Of a DNA stretch of 64,000 bases, positions 15,391 to 24,255 are shown piece by piece; positions within the stretch are counted from its first letter, which is position 1, and every line of letters starts with the position of its first letter. Where the stretch lies: contig NZ_WHOA01000165.1 of assembly GCF_013141715.1 (NCBI RefSeq), positions 62,001 through 126,000 on the forward strand. Reading direction: 5' to 3'. The DNA comes from Paenibacillus phytorum (GTDB lineage Bacteria > Bacillota > Bacilli > Paenibacillales > NBRC-103111). Both the position numbers and the translations under genes were made by a program. The notes beneath the pieces are model-generated. The model saw nothing but the letters and a program-made list of their open reading frames with translations. It made no database searches and had not been told where the DNA came from.

Positions 15391-16959
15391 TTACTTCTTG
15401 CCATAGGTGCGAGTATAAGCGGAATTGTACATATCCAGCAGTTCGTCAGACCCGAGCTTCTTCGCCTGATCGATAAATTCTTGATACGTCTTATCGTTGA
15501 TCGGCGTCTTGCCCGCAACGAATTCAGTCAGCTTCTGCTCGAGGAATTTGTTCAGGTTGTTCAGCTTCGATTTTTCCAGCTCCAGCTCTTCCTTCGTCTT
15601 GACGATCTGTTTTGGCGCTGGAATAATGAACGGTTCGTATCTCTTGTTAATGTCCTTGCTCTTGTCGCTTAAGCCACGCTCCCACACCTCGCGGGATTTG
15701 GCATTATCGAGCGTAACCATGTCGTACCAAACGCCCCAATCCTTACGAAGTGTCGTGAATGGCGAAGCGCCGAAATCCTTGTTGTAGACTGCCTTGCCGT
15801 TTTCCTTCGTATACGTTTTGCCCTCGATACCAAGCGATAAGTAGTTGGAGCCTTCTTCTCCCAGTAAGTAATCAAGAAATTGAACCGCCCTGTCCTTGTC
15901 TTTCACCTTAACCGAGATCGCGCGGCCGGAAGCGCCGACAACCGAACGGGAGAACTGGTAGTTTTTGATGCCGTCTGCAGCGAACTGTGGAATCGCATCG
16001 AGTGTGTAATCCGCAGTACCCGCTTTACGGCCTTTATCCATGAGCGTCTCTAAGTCAGCCTTCCAGAAAAACGTCACGAGCGATTTGCCTTTAAGAATCC
16101 GCTCTTCCCATTGTGCTTGCGTAATCATCGAGAATTCCGGATCCAGCAGCTTCTCATTAAACAATTTATTCAAGTAAACAAGTGAGTCCTTATATCCTTT
16201 ATGGTAAGGTGCGAACGCGTATTTGTCGGTGGCCGGGTCGACGTTATAGAAGCCGTGTATGCCGGTGAACGCTCTTCCGAATGTCGTAAATAATCCGGTG
16301 TCGCCGACAATGGCATTATTGATGAGCGGATAGGTATCCGGCTGTTTCTCTTTGAGCGTTTTGAGGAACTGGTAAAATTCATCCACAGAAGTCGGCGCCT
16401 TCAGTCCGTACTTATCCATGATGTCCTTGCGTGTATACCAGACAAAGTTAAATCCTTTCCCTTCTGCGTCGCCCTCAATGACAGGAACGGTATAAATACC
16501 ACCGTCAACGCCAGTTGCGACCGCTCTAGCCTCTGGGTATTTGTCATAGAAAGCCTTTAGGTTCGGTGCTTTATCCAAGTAATCTTTTAAGTTCAAAAAC
16601 ACTTTATCCGGACCATGCTGTCTTCCCTCTAACGTATCTACCTGGATAAAGTCTGTAACGGAGTTCGTCGCAATCATAATTTGCTTCTTTTCCTTCAAAC
16701 CTTCCTGACTGACCACTTGAAACTCGACCTTTACGCCGGTCTTTGCTTCGATTTCCTTGAAGATGTCCCAGTCCTGGCGCACTTTTCCTTCTGGGCGGTC
16801 GTAGGCCAGCCACGTGAATGTGATCGGCTTCTTGGACTCGTCTGGTTTCTTCGTTTCTCCGGCCGCAGGAGTATCATTCGGTTGGCTCGAACAGGCTGCT
16901 GCGACTAAACTGATGAGCATAACCGTAGTCAAACCTGTTGCGACATTTCTTTTTTTCAT
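15391..16959 (-). CDS. LplA-type extracellular solute-binding lipoprotein
   Basis: A 522-residue carbohydrate-type binding protein anchored as a lipoprotein: MKKRNVATGLTTVMLISLVA followed by AACSS, with cysteine at the lipobox. The body begins PITFTWLAYDRPEGKV, typical of the large LplA family in Paenibacillus. GGAGG lies before the ATG. It follows the two permeases of the same importer, as in lplB-ytcP-lplA order, and precedes the amidohydrolase. Ligand unknown; LplA relatives bind oligosaccharides, but the enzymes downstream suggest something less ordinary. Confidence 0.87.
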   Translation of the reverse strand: MKKRNVATGLTTVMLISLVAAACSSQPNDTPAAGETKKPDESKKPITFTWLAYDRPEGKVRQDWDIFKEIEAKTGVKVEFQVVSQEGLKEKKQIMIATNSVTDFIQVDTLEGRQHGPDKVFLNLKDYLDKAPNLKAFYDKYPEARAVATGVDGGIYTVPVIEGDAEGKGFNFVWYTRKDIMDKYGLKAPTSVDEFYQFLKTLKEKQPDTYPLINNAIVGDTGLFTTFGRAFTGIHGFYNVDPATDKYAFAPYHKGYKDSLVYLNKLFNEKLLDPEFSMITQAQWEERILKGKSLVTFFWKADLETLMDKGRKAGTADYTLDAIPQFAADGIKNYQFSRSVVGASGRAISVKVKDKDRAVQFLDYLLGEEGSNYLSLGIEGKTYTKENGKAVYNKDFGASPFTTLRKDWGVWYDMVTLDNAKSREVWERGLSDKSKDINKRYEPFIIPAPKQIVKTKEELELEKSKLNNLNKFLEQKLTEFVAGKTPINDKTYQEFIDQAKKLGSDELLDMYNSAYTRTYGKK

Positions 16960-17026
16960 ATGAAAACCTCCCTATCGTGGTAAAAAAAGTATCCCTCTAT
17001 AGCGTTAGATTCCGGGGAATCTAGAA

Positions 17027-17887
17027 CTATCCTTTGATGCCGCCGATCATAGTTCCCTGCACGAAGTATTTCTGGATGAACGGGTAAACGCATAGGATCG
17101 GGAGCGTAGCGATCATGATGATGGCGTACTTCATCGTTTGGAGCAGGCTCAGATCGCCTTCCGCCTGAATCGTAGTACCGGCCACCAGAATGTTCCGTAG
17201 CATAATTTGCAGCGGATACATCGAGCGGTCGTTCAAGTAAATGAGTGCATCGAAGAACGCGTTCCACTGGTTCACGGCTGTGAATAAGCCGATTGTTGCC
17301 AATACCGGCATCGATAAGGGAATCACGATGCGCAGCAGCACTTGTAAGGAAGAGCAGCCGTCGATCGTCGCCGCATCTTCAAGCTCCTCCGGCAATGCTT
17401 CAAAGAACGTTCGCATGATGAACAAGTACCACGTGCTGATCAGGGAAGGCAGAACGATTGCCCAGATCGAGTTCAACATCCCCAGCTTCTGCACAACGAG
17501 AAACGTTGGGATCATACCGCCGCTAAACAGCAGCGTAAAAGCAGCCATCATCAGAATGATTCTACGGCCGGGCAGCCACTTCTTCGCAAGCGGATACGCC
17601 ATAGCCGAGGTTACGAGCAAGGTTAGTATCACATGAACGATCGTATAACGGATCGTATTCCAGTAACTGATCCATAGATCTGGATTGCTCACCAACTGCT
17701 TATAGGCAATAAACGTTACCCCCTTAGGAAAGATGAGCACATCCCCGCTCGATACGAGGGCATTATCACTGATCGAAGCGCTGAATACATAAACCAGCGG
17801 GTATACCATAACGATCATCAGAAGGATCATGATCACATAGTTGAAGGTATCAAATACCCTTGAAGCCATCGATTGTTTAATTTTCAA
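17027..17887 (-). CDS. Carbohydrate ABC permease, YtcP/MalG-like
   Basis: A 286-residue six-helix permease. The N-terminal segment ends in YPLVYVFSASIS and the docking loop reads EELEDAATIDGCS. The C-terminus QKYFVQGTMIGGIKG is the standard end of the LplC/YtcP group. Translation starts at TTG 17887 with GGAGG seven bases upstream. It forms the second half of the permease pair with the LplB-like protein just upstream. Confidence 0.88.
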   Translation of the reverse strand: MKIKQSMASRVFDTFNYVIMILLMIVMVYPLVYVFSASISDNALVSSGDVLIFPKGVTFIAYKQLVSNPDLWISYWNTIRYTIVHVILTLLVTSAMAYPLAKKWLPGRRIILMMAAFTLLFSGGMIPTFLVVQKLGMLNSIWAIVLPSLISTWYLFIMRTFFEALPEELEDAATIDGCSSLQVLLRIVIPLSMPVLATIGLFTAVNQWNAFFDALIYLNDRSMYPLQIMLRNILVAGTTIQAEGDLSLLQTMKYAIIMIATLPILCVYPFIQKYFVQGTMIGGIKG

Positions 17888-17900
17888 AAGGGTTCCTCCT

Positions 17901-18821
17901 TTACCATAAGCTCGTTTCTGAATATTTTCTAGCGATCCGGTTAGCGGCGATGACGAGGATAAGGCCGATCACCGACTGAAATAACCCGACGGCTGTGGCG
18001 AAGCTGAAATCCGCATCCAAGATGCCGCGCCTATACACGAATGTGTTGATGACATCCGATGTTTCATAGTTCATGGAATTGTAAAGCAGCAATATTTTTT
18101 GGAATCCGGTCTCCATAAAATGGCCAAGCGTAAGGACGAACAGGATGATCATGACGGGCACCATGCCAACGAACGTAATATGGCGCATCTGGTGGTAGCG
18201 GTTCGCCCCATCCATTTTCGCGGCTTCATAAAGCGTCGGATCGATGCCGGCAATCGCAGCCAGATACAGAATCGTCCCCCAGCCGATTTTTTGCCAAACT
18301 TCGGAGCTGACATAGATCGTCCGAAACCAATTCGGCAGTCCTAGGAATAGAATCGGCTCCATCCCAAACATTTTGACAAGAATGAAATTGATAATCCCGG
18401 TTTGCGGTGAAAGAAATGTGACTAGAATGCCGGCGATGACAACCGTTGATAAGAAGTGCGGCATGTAGCTGATGCTTTGTACAATTCGTTTAAACGTTTT
18501 GTTCTTAAGTTCGTGAAACAGAATGGCCAAAATGATCGGTGCCGGAAAATGAAACAGCAAATCGTACACGTTGAGCATGACGGTATTGCGAATCAGCTTC
18601 CAGGAATCCGGATTTACGTAGAAGAATTCGATAAAATGCTTCAAGCCTACAAATTTACTGCCTAAAATACCTTTACCGATCGAATAGTCTTGAAACGCGA
18701 TGATGACACCATACATGGGTACATATTTGAAAATGATGTAATACAAAATTCCAGGCAGCATTAATAGATACAGTGCTCTATGTTTCTTCAACATGTACCA
18801 CATAACATTTCGCTGTGGCAT
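17901..18821 (-). CDS. Carbohydrate ABC permease, LplB-like
   Basis: A 306-residue permease of the LplB family. The hallmark KYVPMYGVIIAFQDYS is near residue 35, the docking loop is EAAKMDGANRYHQMRHI, and the C-terminus ends RIARKYSETSLW. The start is taken as ATG 18821, because AGGGGG eight bases upstream fits it better than the GTG at 18830. It is the first gene of the importer operon, downstream of the YesN-like regulator. Confidence 0.87.
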   Translation of the reverse strand: MPQRNVMWYMLKKHRALYLLMLPGILYYIIFKYVPMYGVIIAFQDYSIGKGILGSKFVGLKHFIEFFYVNPDSWKLIRNTVMLNVYDLLFHFPAPIILAILFHELKNKTFKRIVQSISYMPHFLSTVVIAGILVTFLSPQTGIINFILVKMFGMEPILFLGLPNWFRTIYVSSEVWQKIGWGTILYLAAIAGIDPTLYEAAKMDGANRYHQMRHITFVGMVPVMIILFVLTLGHFMETGFQKILLLYNSMNYETSDVINTFVYRRGILDADFSFATAVGLFQSVIGLILVIAANRIARKYSETSLW

Positions 18822-18918
18822 CTCATCCACCCCCTCGCCTAGATAACGCTTACAACTCTGAGTTGATGGCCTAACTATACTTAGCCATGACTGCCCCGTA
18901 AAGATCGCATAATTACGG

Positions 18919-19016
18919 GAAGTCTCTTTTTTTGCAGACGCAGGTTTCCAAAGGATTCCTGGTCATTTCGGGAGATCGGATGAAAAAAAAGAGACTTCGG
19001 AAAAAATGAAGTCTCT
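18919..19016 (-). terminator. Terminator of the YesN-like gene with an extra competing arm
   Basis: On the minus strand AGAGACTTC (19016-19008) pairs with GAAGTCTCT (18998-18990), followed by eight T residues: a clear terminator. A third arm further downstream at 18919-18933 is complementary to the second arm plus its T-run over 15 nt. Read-through transcripts could therefore refold into a different long hairpin upstream of the LplB gene. Confidence 0.75.
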
Positions 19017-19022
19017 GTTCGT

Positions 19023-21203
19023 TCAATGGTTAATTGTGCGATACTTCGCTGGCGTAATCCCTTCATATTTACGAAACGTTCGGATAAATGAGTTGCGCCC
19101 CCAGTAACCTACCTTCTCCGCAATGTCATCGATTTTCATGTCCGTCTCCAGCAAAAATTGCTTCGCCTTCATCAGTCGGTATTTCGCAATATACTCCACA
19201 TACTTCTCGCCAACCTCTTCTTTGAAGGTACGACTGAAGTGGCCGTTCGACATGTTCAAGAGCCCGGCAAAATATTCGATCGACAGCTCCTCATTATAAT
19301 GCGCATGAATATAGTCCAAAATCTCTGAAAACTGCTTTGCACGCTGATCAGGCTCCTCTGTCCGAAATAAAACACTGTGAATGTCCTGGAAACAGGCTTT
19401 CAGCTCATCCCATGTCATACAACGACCCAGCCGCTCGAACAAGTCTGAAAAGAACGGCACGTTAAAATCGTTATGCTCGGTTTCTACTGCGCGGATCCAT
19501 GTGTTGAGAACGTCGGTACATAAATATTTAGCCTGAATGGCAGTGGCATTCTTGCGTATTCCCACTTCGAGCATTTCGAAAGCAGAATGCAGCAGCTTAT
19601 CATATTCCCGCGTCTTGAATTGGTTGAAGATACGGTTGACATCCTGAACAGATAAGAAGCTTTCCCACTGCGTTCGATCCCAGACATTCGGTCCACGACA
19701 TATCTCCACATCGGAATCAAGTCCGCGATTCTGCAGCACAGACAACGCGAGCTTATACGACTCATGCAGCTCTTCGGTAGCGTTCACCGTCTTCCCGATT
19801 CCAATCGTCGCTTTAAAGTATTCGCTGTACTGTTCCAGCAAGAGGCTCACAATGTTCGCGGCCTCCTCGGCTCCGAAGTGGAGAAACGGGTCATGCAGCA
19901 CCACGCACGCCATCACGTCCGGCTTCGTTTGGCAGAGCCATACCAGCGATGGCGACGATTTGACTATACGCTCTTTGAGTTCCATGAATAGGAAAGACTT
20001 CGACGTCTCTGACAGCCGTTCATAGGCGGGCGAATTGTAGTGAAACGCAATGCAGAGAACCGTGCGCATCGCGTTCTTGTTATAGGTAAACTCGATTTCC
20101 TTCGCATAATATTCGATGGACAGTGCGTCCCGATATTCACCCAGCAGAATCTTGGTTACGAAAAGCTCCTGCAGGACGGGGAACATCCCGCTCACCCTTT
20201 GAGACAGCTCTTTATTTTCTTCCGTAATTTCTTTTATCGGACGATAGACGCGACGGCTTAAATAGTAAGAGACGAAGCTTCCCACCACGAGGAAAAAGAC
20301 GAGAAACGCCCAACTAATCACCCGTGTGATGTACGCTGGCTTCATCAGGGTACGCAGATCCGCGATGGTCACGTAATACCATGAATCGTCGAAGCTAGAT
20401 TTCACAAGTGACATGGCAACTTCGTTTGTAATGAGAAATTGAGACCCCTTGGAATTTGCGTGTGTACGCTCCATCACCGCCTTCGCTTCCTTATCTGTCA
20501 AACCAACTTGGTTCATGATGAGCCCTTGGCTGCTCGCAATTGCCGTTCCCGTCACCCATTTTTCCGGAATGCTGATCTGCTCCTGGACCTTGTCCTCAGC
20601 GAAATCGACGACCAAATACACATCGGGCTTGTCGCTGTTAAATGGATAGCTCATTAAGGCGGACATGCCGATTGTACTCGGATCGGTAAAGTCCATCATT
20701 TTTTTGCCGGTAAAATACGACATGTACGCTTTTCTCTGCTGCTCATCAAGCGGATAAGAAAAATCAAAGTAATACTCTTTGTCCGTATAAATATCGACAT
20801 CGACAACGAGATCGTGATTCACAAAATATAAGAATACCTTTGAAACCAATTTATCGGATTGAAGCTTCATCAACTGCTCTCTGAGAGAGTGAAGCTGCTC
20901 CGTACGCTGTTGGTTTTCACGCGAATCGTCGACTGTACGGAGCAGACTCGTTAAATTGGAAGAGTTGAGCATGTTAATCATATTTGTCTTGAGCGAATCT
21001 AATGCGGTGTCCGTCTGCTTGGAAAAGTGGCTTATGATGACATCGTTGAGATTCTCTGCATCCTTCTCGATCGTGCGGACCACCAGAACATGAGCCATAA
21101 TGCTGGCAACAATAACCGGAATGAGAATAACGATGAAATAGGTGGTAAAAAGCCGCCAAAAAAGGGCTAATCGGAACTTATGTACCTTAGAAATGCTCAA
21201 CAC
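19023..21203 (-). CDS. YesN-like membrane-anchored AraC-family transcriptional regulator
   Basis: A 726-residue one-piece sensor-regulator. A membrane segment near residues 12-35 (LFTTYFIVILIPVIVASIMA) is followed by an extracellular sensor of about 250 residues. A second membrane segment is near residue 300 (WAFLVFFLVVGSFVSYYLS), then a long cytoplasmic linker, and a C-terminal double helix-turn-helix ending GYWGRNSFIRTFRKYEGITP. This architecture usually controls an adjacent Lpl-type importer, which here begins about 200 bases downstream. The start is GTG 21203 with GGAGG five bases upstream. It probably senses the sugar outside the cell; the ligand is unknown. Confidence 0.88.
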   Translation of the reverse strand: MLSISKVHKFRLALFWRLFTTYFIVILIPVIVASIMAHVLVVRTIEKDAENLNDVIISHFSKQTDTALDSLKTNMINMLNSSNLTSLLRTVDDSRENQQRTEQLHSLREQLMKLQSDKLVSKVFLYFVNHDLVVDVDIYTDKEYYFDFSYPLDEQQRKAYMSYFTGKKMMDFTDPSTIGMSALMSYPFNSDKPDVYLVVDFAEDKVQEQISIPEKWVTGTAIASSQGLIMNQVGLTDKEAKAVMERTHANSKGSQFLITNEVAMSLVKSSFDDSWYYVTIADLRTLMKPAYITRVISWAFLVFFLVVGSFVSYYLSRRVYRPIKEITEENKELSQRVSGMFPVLQELFVTKILLGEYRDALSIEYYAKEIEFTYNKNAMRTVLCIAFHYNSPAYERLSETSKSFLFMELKERIVKSSPSLVWLCQTKPDVMACVVLHDPFLHFGAEEAANIVSLLLEQYSEYFKATIGIGKTVNATEELHESYKLALSVLQNRGLDSDVEICRGPNVWDRTQWESFLSVQDVNRIFNQFKTREYDKLLHSAFEMLEVGIRKNATAIQAKYLCTDVLNTWIRAVETEHNDFNVPFFSDLFERLGRCMTWDELKACFQDIHSVLFRTEEPDQRAKQFSEILDYIHAHYNEELSIEYFAGLLNMSNGHFSRTFKEEVGEKYVEYIAKYRLMKAKQFLLETDMKIDDIAEKVGYWGRNSFIRTFRKYEGITPAKYRTINH

Positions 21204-21270
21204 GATCGCCTCCCGCCCCCTGTAAACGTTCGCAGTGATGGCATTACGAATAACTTCTTATCGCGTTCTC

Positions 21271-22410
21271 TTAATATAGATGATACTGCTGTTTCAGCTG
21301 CGCGAATTCCCGGCTTTCGTCCCGAAATTGTTCTAATAACACCGAAACATCTAACGGATCTTCACGGTATACCTTATCCCCACATAATAAATCAATAAAA
21401 GGCCTAGATCCCTCTTTAAAAGGTGGCAGGAAAGAAAATTGTTCATAGTTACGCTTAATGGTATACATCAGTGTGATAGCTGTCTCCAAAGGCCGAATCG
21501 CTCGGGTATCCAGTACATGAAGCTGAACGCCGCTGCATGATTCTCCCTGAAATTTGGAAAAGGTCGGTTTAAAATAAGTCGGACGAAAAACGATTCCAGG
21601 CAGTTTCTTACTGTTCATCTCATCCGCCAGTTGTTGAGCGTCGATGAATGGAGCTCCTACAATTTCAAAAGGAACTGTGGTCCCTCTTCCTTCAGACATG
21701 TTGGTGCCTTCAAATATACAGGTGCCTGGATACAACAATGCCGTTTCAAACCGGGGAATCCCCAAGGAGGGCATCACCCAGTGTCGACCGGTATCAGCGA
21801 ACTGCATCTTTCGCTCCCAGCCCTCCACACGTATCACATGCAGATCACAATGCCAGCTCATCTGATCGTTAGCCATCGTGGCCACCTCACCGGCAGTCAG
21901 ACCGTAACGCACACAAAGCGGATAATTGCCAACAAAAGATTGATAGTCCTGCTTTAAAATGTTACCTTCTACCGTCACCCCATCCAATGGGTTGATTCGG
22001 TCCAAAATGACAAATGGCTTGCCTGCTTTCGCACAGTCTTCCAGAGCATATAGCATCGTATAAATAAAAGTGTAGTATCGTGTGCCCACGTCCTGAATAT
22101 CATAGACGACCATATCTACCTCATCCAGCATTTCCTGACTCATGCGCTTGGAATCCTTACGGTACAAGCTATATACCGGCACCTGTGTGATCGGATCCAG
22201 ATACGTTTCTACCAGGGCGCCTGCTGCTTGATCACCACGCACTCCGTGTTCCGGTGAAAACAGGGCTGTCAGATTGAAATTCTCATGCAAAATTTGAATG
22301 GTGGAAACGAAGTCATTGGTTAAGCCGGTAGGTGCCGTAATTAGTCCCAATCGTTTCCCCTTAAATAGATGAGTGTACTGCCCAATGCAATCGATACCGT
22401 TTCTGATCAT
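21271..22410 (-). CDS. namZ: DUF1343 / NamZ-type exo-beta-N-acetylmuramidase, cytoplasmic
   Basis: A 379-residue protein of the DUF1343 (YbbC) family, whose characterised member NamZ releases N-acetylmuramic acid from non-reducing ends of wall fragments. Family blocks are FSPEHGVRGDQAAG, VVYDIQDVGTRYYTFIYT, VILDRINPL and SEGRGTTVPFE. There is no signal peptide: it begins MIRNGIDCIGQYTHLF. It should therefore act inside the cell on imported saccharides, unlike secreted NamZ forms. It is the last gene of the operon headed by murQ. GGGAGG precedes the ATG. Confidence 0.87.
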   Translation of the reverse strand: MIRNGIDCIGQYTHLFKGKRLGLITAPTGLTNDFVSTIQILHENFNLTALFSPEHGVRGDQAAGALVETYLDPITQVPVYSLYRKDSKRMSQEMLDEVDMVVYDIQDVGTRYYTFIYTMLYALEDCAKAGKPFVILDRINPLDGVTVEGNILKQDYQSFVGNYPLCVRYGLTAGEVATMANDQMSWHCDLHVIRVEGWERKMQFADTGRHWVMPSLGIPRFETALLYPGTCIFEGTNMSEGRGTTVPFEIVGAPFIDAQQLADEMNSKKLPGIVFRPTYFKPTFSKFQGESCSGVQLHVLDTRAIRPLETAITLMYTIKRNYEQFSFLPPFKEGSRPFIDLLCGDKVYREDPLDVSVLLEQFRDESREFAQLKQQYHLY

Positions 22411-22483
22411 AGCTGCCTCCCAAATTTTGTTTGATAAAAGAACAACACAATTACATCTTCGCTTTAACCAAATCCAAAGTTAA

Positions 22484-22541
22484 GAAAACCTCTATCAAGG
22501 CGCCATTCTAGAATGAGCAGCCGCGTTTAGAGGTTGGTTAT
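22484..22541. repeat. Dispersed 58-nt hairpin element, copy A
   Basis: Left end GAAAACCTCTATCAAGGC, right end CCGCGTTTAGAGGTTGGTT. The ends pair through ACCTCTA/TAGAGGT. It lies between the PIG-L stop (22548) and the NamZ start. Copy B at 43880-43938 shares both ends but has a different middle, so the element recurs in unrelated surroundings. Confidence 0.65.
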
Positions 22542-22547
22542 TGTAGG

Positions 22548-23255
22548 TTATAATTCAGTTTTGAGAACACGCATATTTTCTTCTGGAATCATGAAGGTTT
22601 GTGCATATTCTTTTCTGGCTTCAAGGCCGCGGACTCTCATCAAATGCTTGTAGTACTCCAAATACTTGAACGACTTGCTGCCTGTTACGAACCAATGTGT
22701 AGAGACGGCCTTCACCCATAGATCAAAGGCTTCTTGGTCGTAGTCAACATACACATACGGACGATAGTCGACGGCGTCCTCCCAGTTCTCGGCATAATAC
22801 AATCTCTGTGCAAAATGTGCAGGAAGCTCCCGCTCAAACGTCGGCAAGGCGGCAAAATAGCGGGCATCATTGACGATGCGGTGCGTTGTCATATGATCCT
22901 TGTGCATGCTGTTCTTCCAATGTGTAATAATGACGTTGGGACGAACTTGACGAATGACATCGCATACGCGAAAACGCATTTCTTGGTTATCCTGCAGCTC
23001 GCCGTCAGGAATATCGTCGAATACGAACGCTTCCCCGCCAAGCATCTCGGCAAAGGTTTTCGCCTCATTCACTTTCTGCACGCGATATTCGGCCATATCT
23101 TGTCCTGCCGGAACGCCGCGTTCGCCTGCTGTCAGCGCTAGGGTCGCAATTCGGTCCCCCTTCAAAGAGTGACTTGCCAATACGCCCCCTGCCGTTAATT
23201 CAGCATCACCAACATGACCACCGATGGCTAGAATCGTTAACTTTTGCTCGCTCAT
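22548..23255 (-). CDS. PIG-L / LmbE-family deacetylase-like protein with altered active site
   Basis: A 235-residue protein of the zinc-dependent N-deacetylase fold (relatives MshB, BshB). The usual HPDDAE motif reads H14-V-G-D17-A-E here. The zinc-binding histidine and second aspartate remain, but the first aspartate, the general base in MshB, is glycine. The later histidine region HWKNSMHKDHMTTH is present. It overlaps the end of the GNAT gene and lies in the amino-sugar operon, where deacetylation of a GlcNAc or MurNAc derivative would make sense. Activity is uncertain because of the substitution. Confidence 0.82.
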   Translation of the reverse strand: MSEQKLTILAIGGHVGDAELTAGGVLASHSLKGDRIATLALTAGERGVPAGQDMAEYRVQKVNEAKTFAEMLGGEAFVFDDIPDGELQDNQEMRFRVCDVIRQVRPNVIITHWKNSMHKDHMTTHRIVNDARYFAALPTFERELPAHFAQRLYYAENWEDAVDYRPYVYVDYDQEAFDLWVKAVSTHWFVTGSKSFKYLEYYKHLMRVRGLEARKEYAQTFMIPEENMRVLKTEL

Positions 23256-24224
23256 TCACACAAACTCCCTTCTCATGACAGAAAACTGTTTGACGGTAGT
23301 AAAGCCTGCCTTCTCGTAGATGCGGATAGCCGGGTTCGTACTGCCCGTATAGAGCGACATGTAGTCGGTCCCGATCGAACGAAAAGCTTCGCATAACTTA
23401 AAGAAAAGGATGCTGCCCAGACCGTGTCCCTCATGCTCGGGAATGACGCCGATTCCGGCGAAATAGCCCCGGCCGTTGTCTTGTCGAATGACCGGACCGG
23501 CAAATCCGATTACCTTGTCTTTATATGCAGCAATCACCACTGGCACACCTTCTGCCGTGCTTTGCCCGATTTCCTTCTGCCATAAAAGATTATTAAATCC
23601 ATTTAGCATTTCATCCACGCCGTTATGCTTTTCCGGGTCGAACAATTCCACCGTGTAGCCACCCGATGCAGCCTTGCTTTCCTTGGCTCTGATATCCTCT
23701 GGTATGGTGAAACCGTCCAGCTTCAAATACATGGCGCACTCTTTGGCGCGTTCCACATACCCTGCCTGCAGCAAAAACGCATACAATTTACTTTCAATCG
23801 GCACGCCCGGCGCATTGTTATGCTCATGCTTCGGTGTCCCCGGTATATACCACGGCAATAACATCGGATTAAAAAATAAGACATCGCCTTGCTTTTTTCC
23901 CAGCTGCTGAAATCGACGCTCCAAAGCGTCTAGCATGCCTTGATAGCTCTCATCTGTTTTGAACTCATCGGCTAAAAAGATACAGGTGATGTATCCCGCC
24001 ACTTCCCCAAGCGGCAGATCATCCCCTGTGCAGCCGCAAGCAAAGCCTTTGACTTCATTTTGTTCCAGTAACACAAAAGCATTTTGACTATCAAAATAAG
24101 GGTTGGCCGTGAAGATACGCTCAAAGGTTTGTTCGGTAAGCTCCTTGTAGCCTTCTTTCACGGCTTCTTCATTCCATAAGTCAATAACCGCTTGACGATA
24201 TTGTTGATCCCAAGACACAATCAT
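23256..24224 (-). CDS. Tandem GNAT-domain N-acetyltransferase
   Basis: A 322-residue protein with a weaker N-terminal GNAT-like half (residues 1-140) and a clear C-terminal GNAT domain. The acetyl-CoA loop of the latter is VIPEHEGHGLGSILF near residue 253, followed by LYTGSTNPAIRIYEKAGF. GGAGG precedes the ATG at 24224. It is co-directional with, and 31 bases from, the importer permease gene, and directly abuts the PIG-L gene. Pairing of an acetyltransferase with a deacetylase-like protein in an amino-sugar operon suggests N-acetyl group handling; the substrate is inferred only. Confidence 0.8.
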   Translation of the reverse strand: MIVSWDQQYRQAVIDLWNEEAVKEGYKELTEQTFERIFTANPYFDSQNAFVLLEQNEVKGFACGCTGDDLPLGEVAGYITCIFLADEFKTDESYQGMLDALERRFQQLGKKQGDVLFFNPMLLPWYIPGTPKHEHNNAPGVPIESKLYAFLLQAGYVERAKECAMYLKLDGFTIPEDIRAKESKAASGGYTVELFDPEKHNGVDEMLNGFNNLLWQKEIGQSTAEGVPVVIAAYKDKVIGFAGPVIRQDNGRGYFAGIGVIPEHEGHGLGSILFFKLCEAFRSIGTDYMSLYTGSTNPAIRIYEKAGFTTVKQFSVMRREFV

Positions 24225-24255
24225 GAAGTAATTCCTCCCCCACGCGCGGCTTGTA

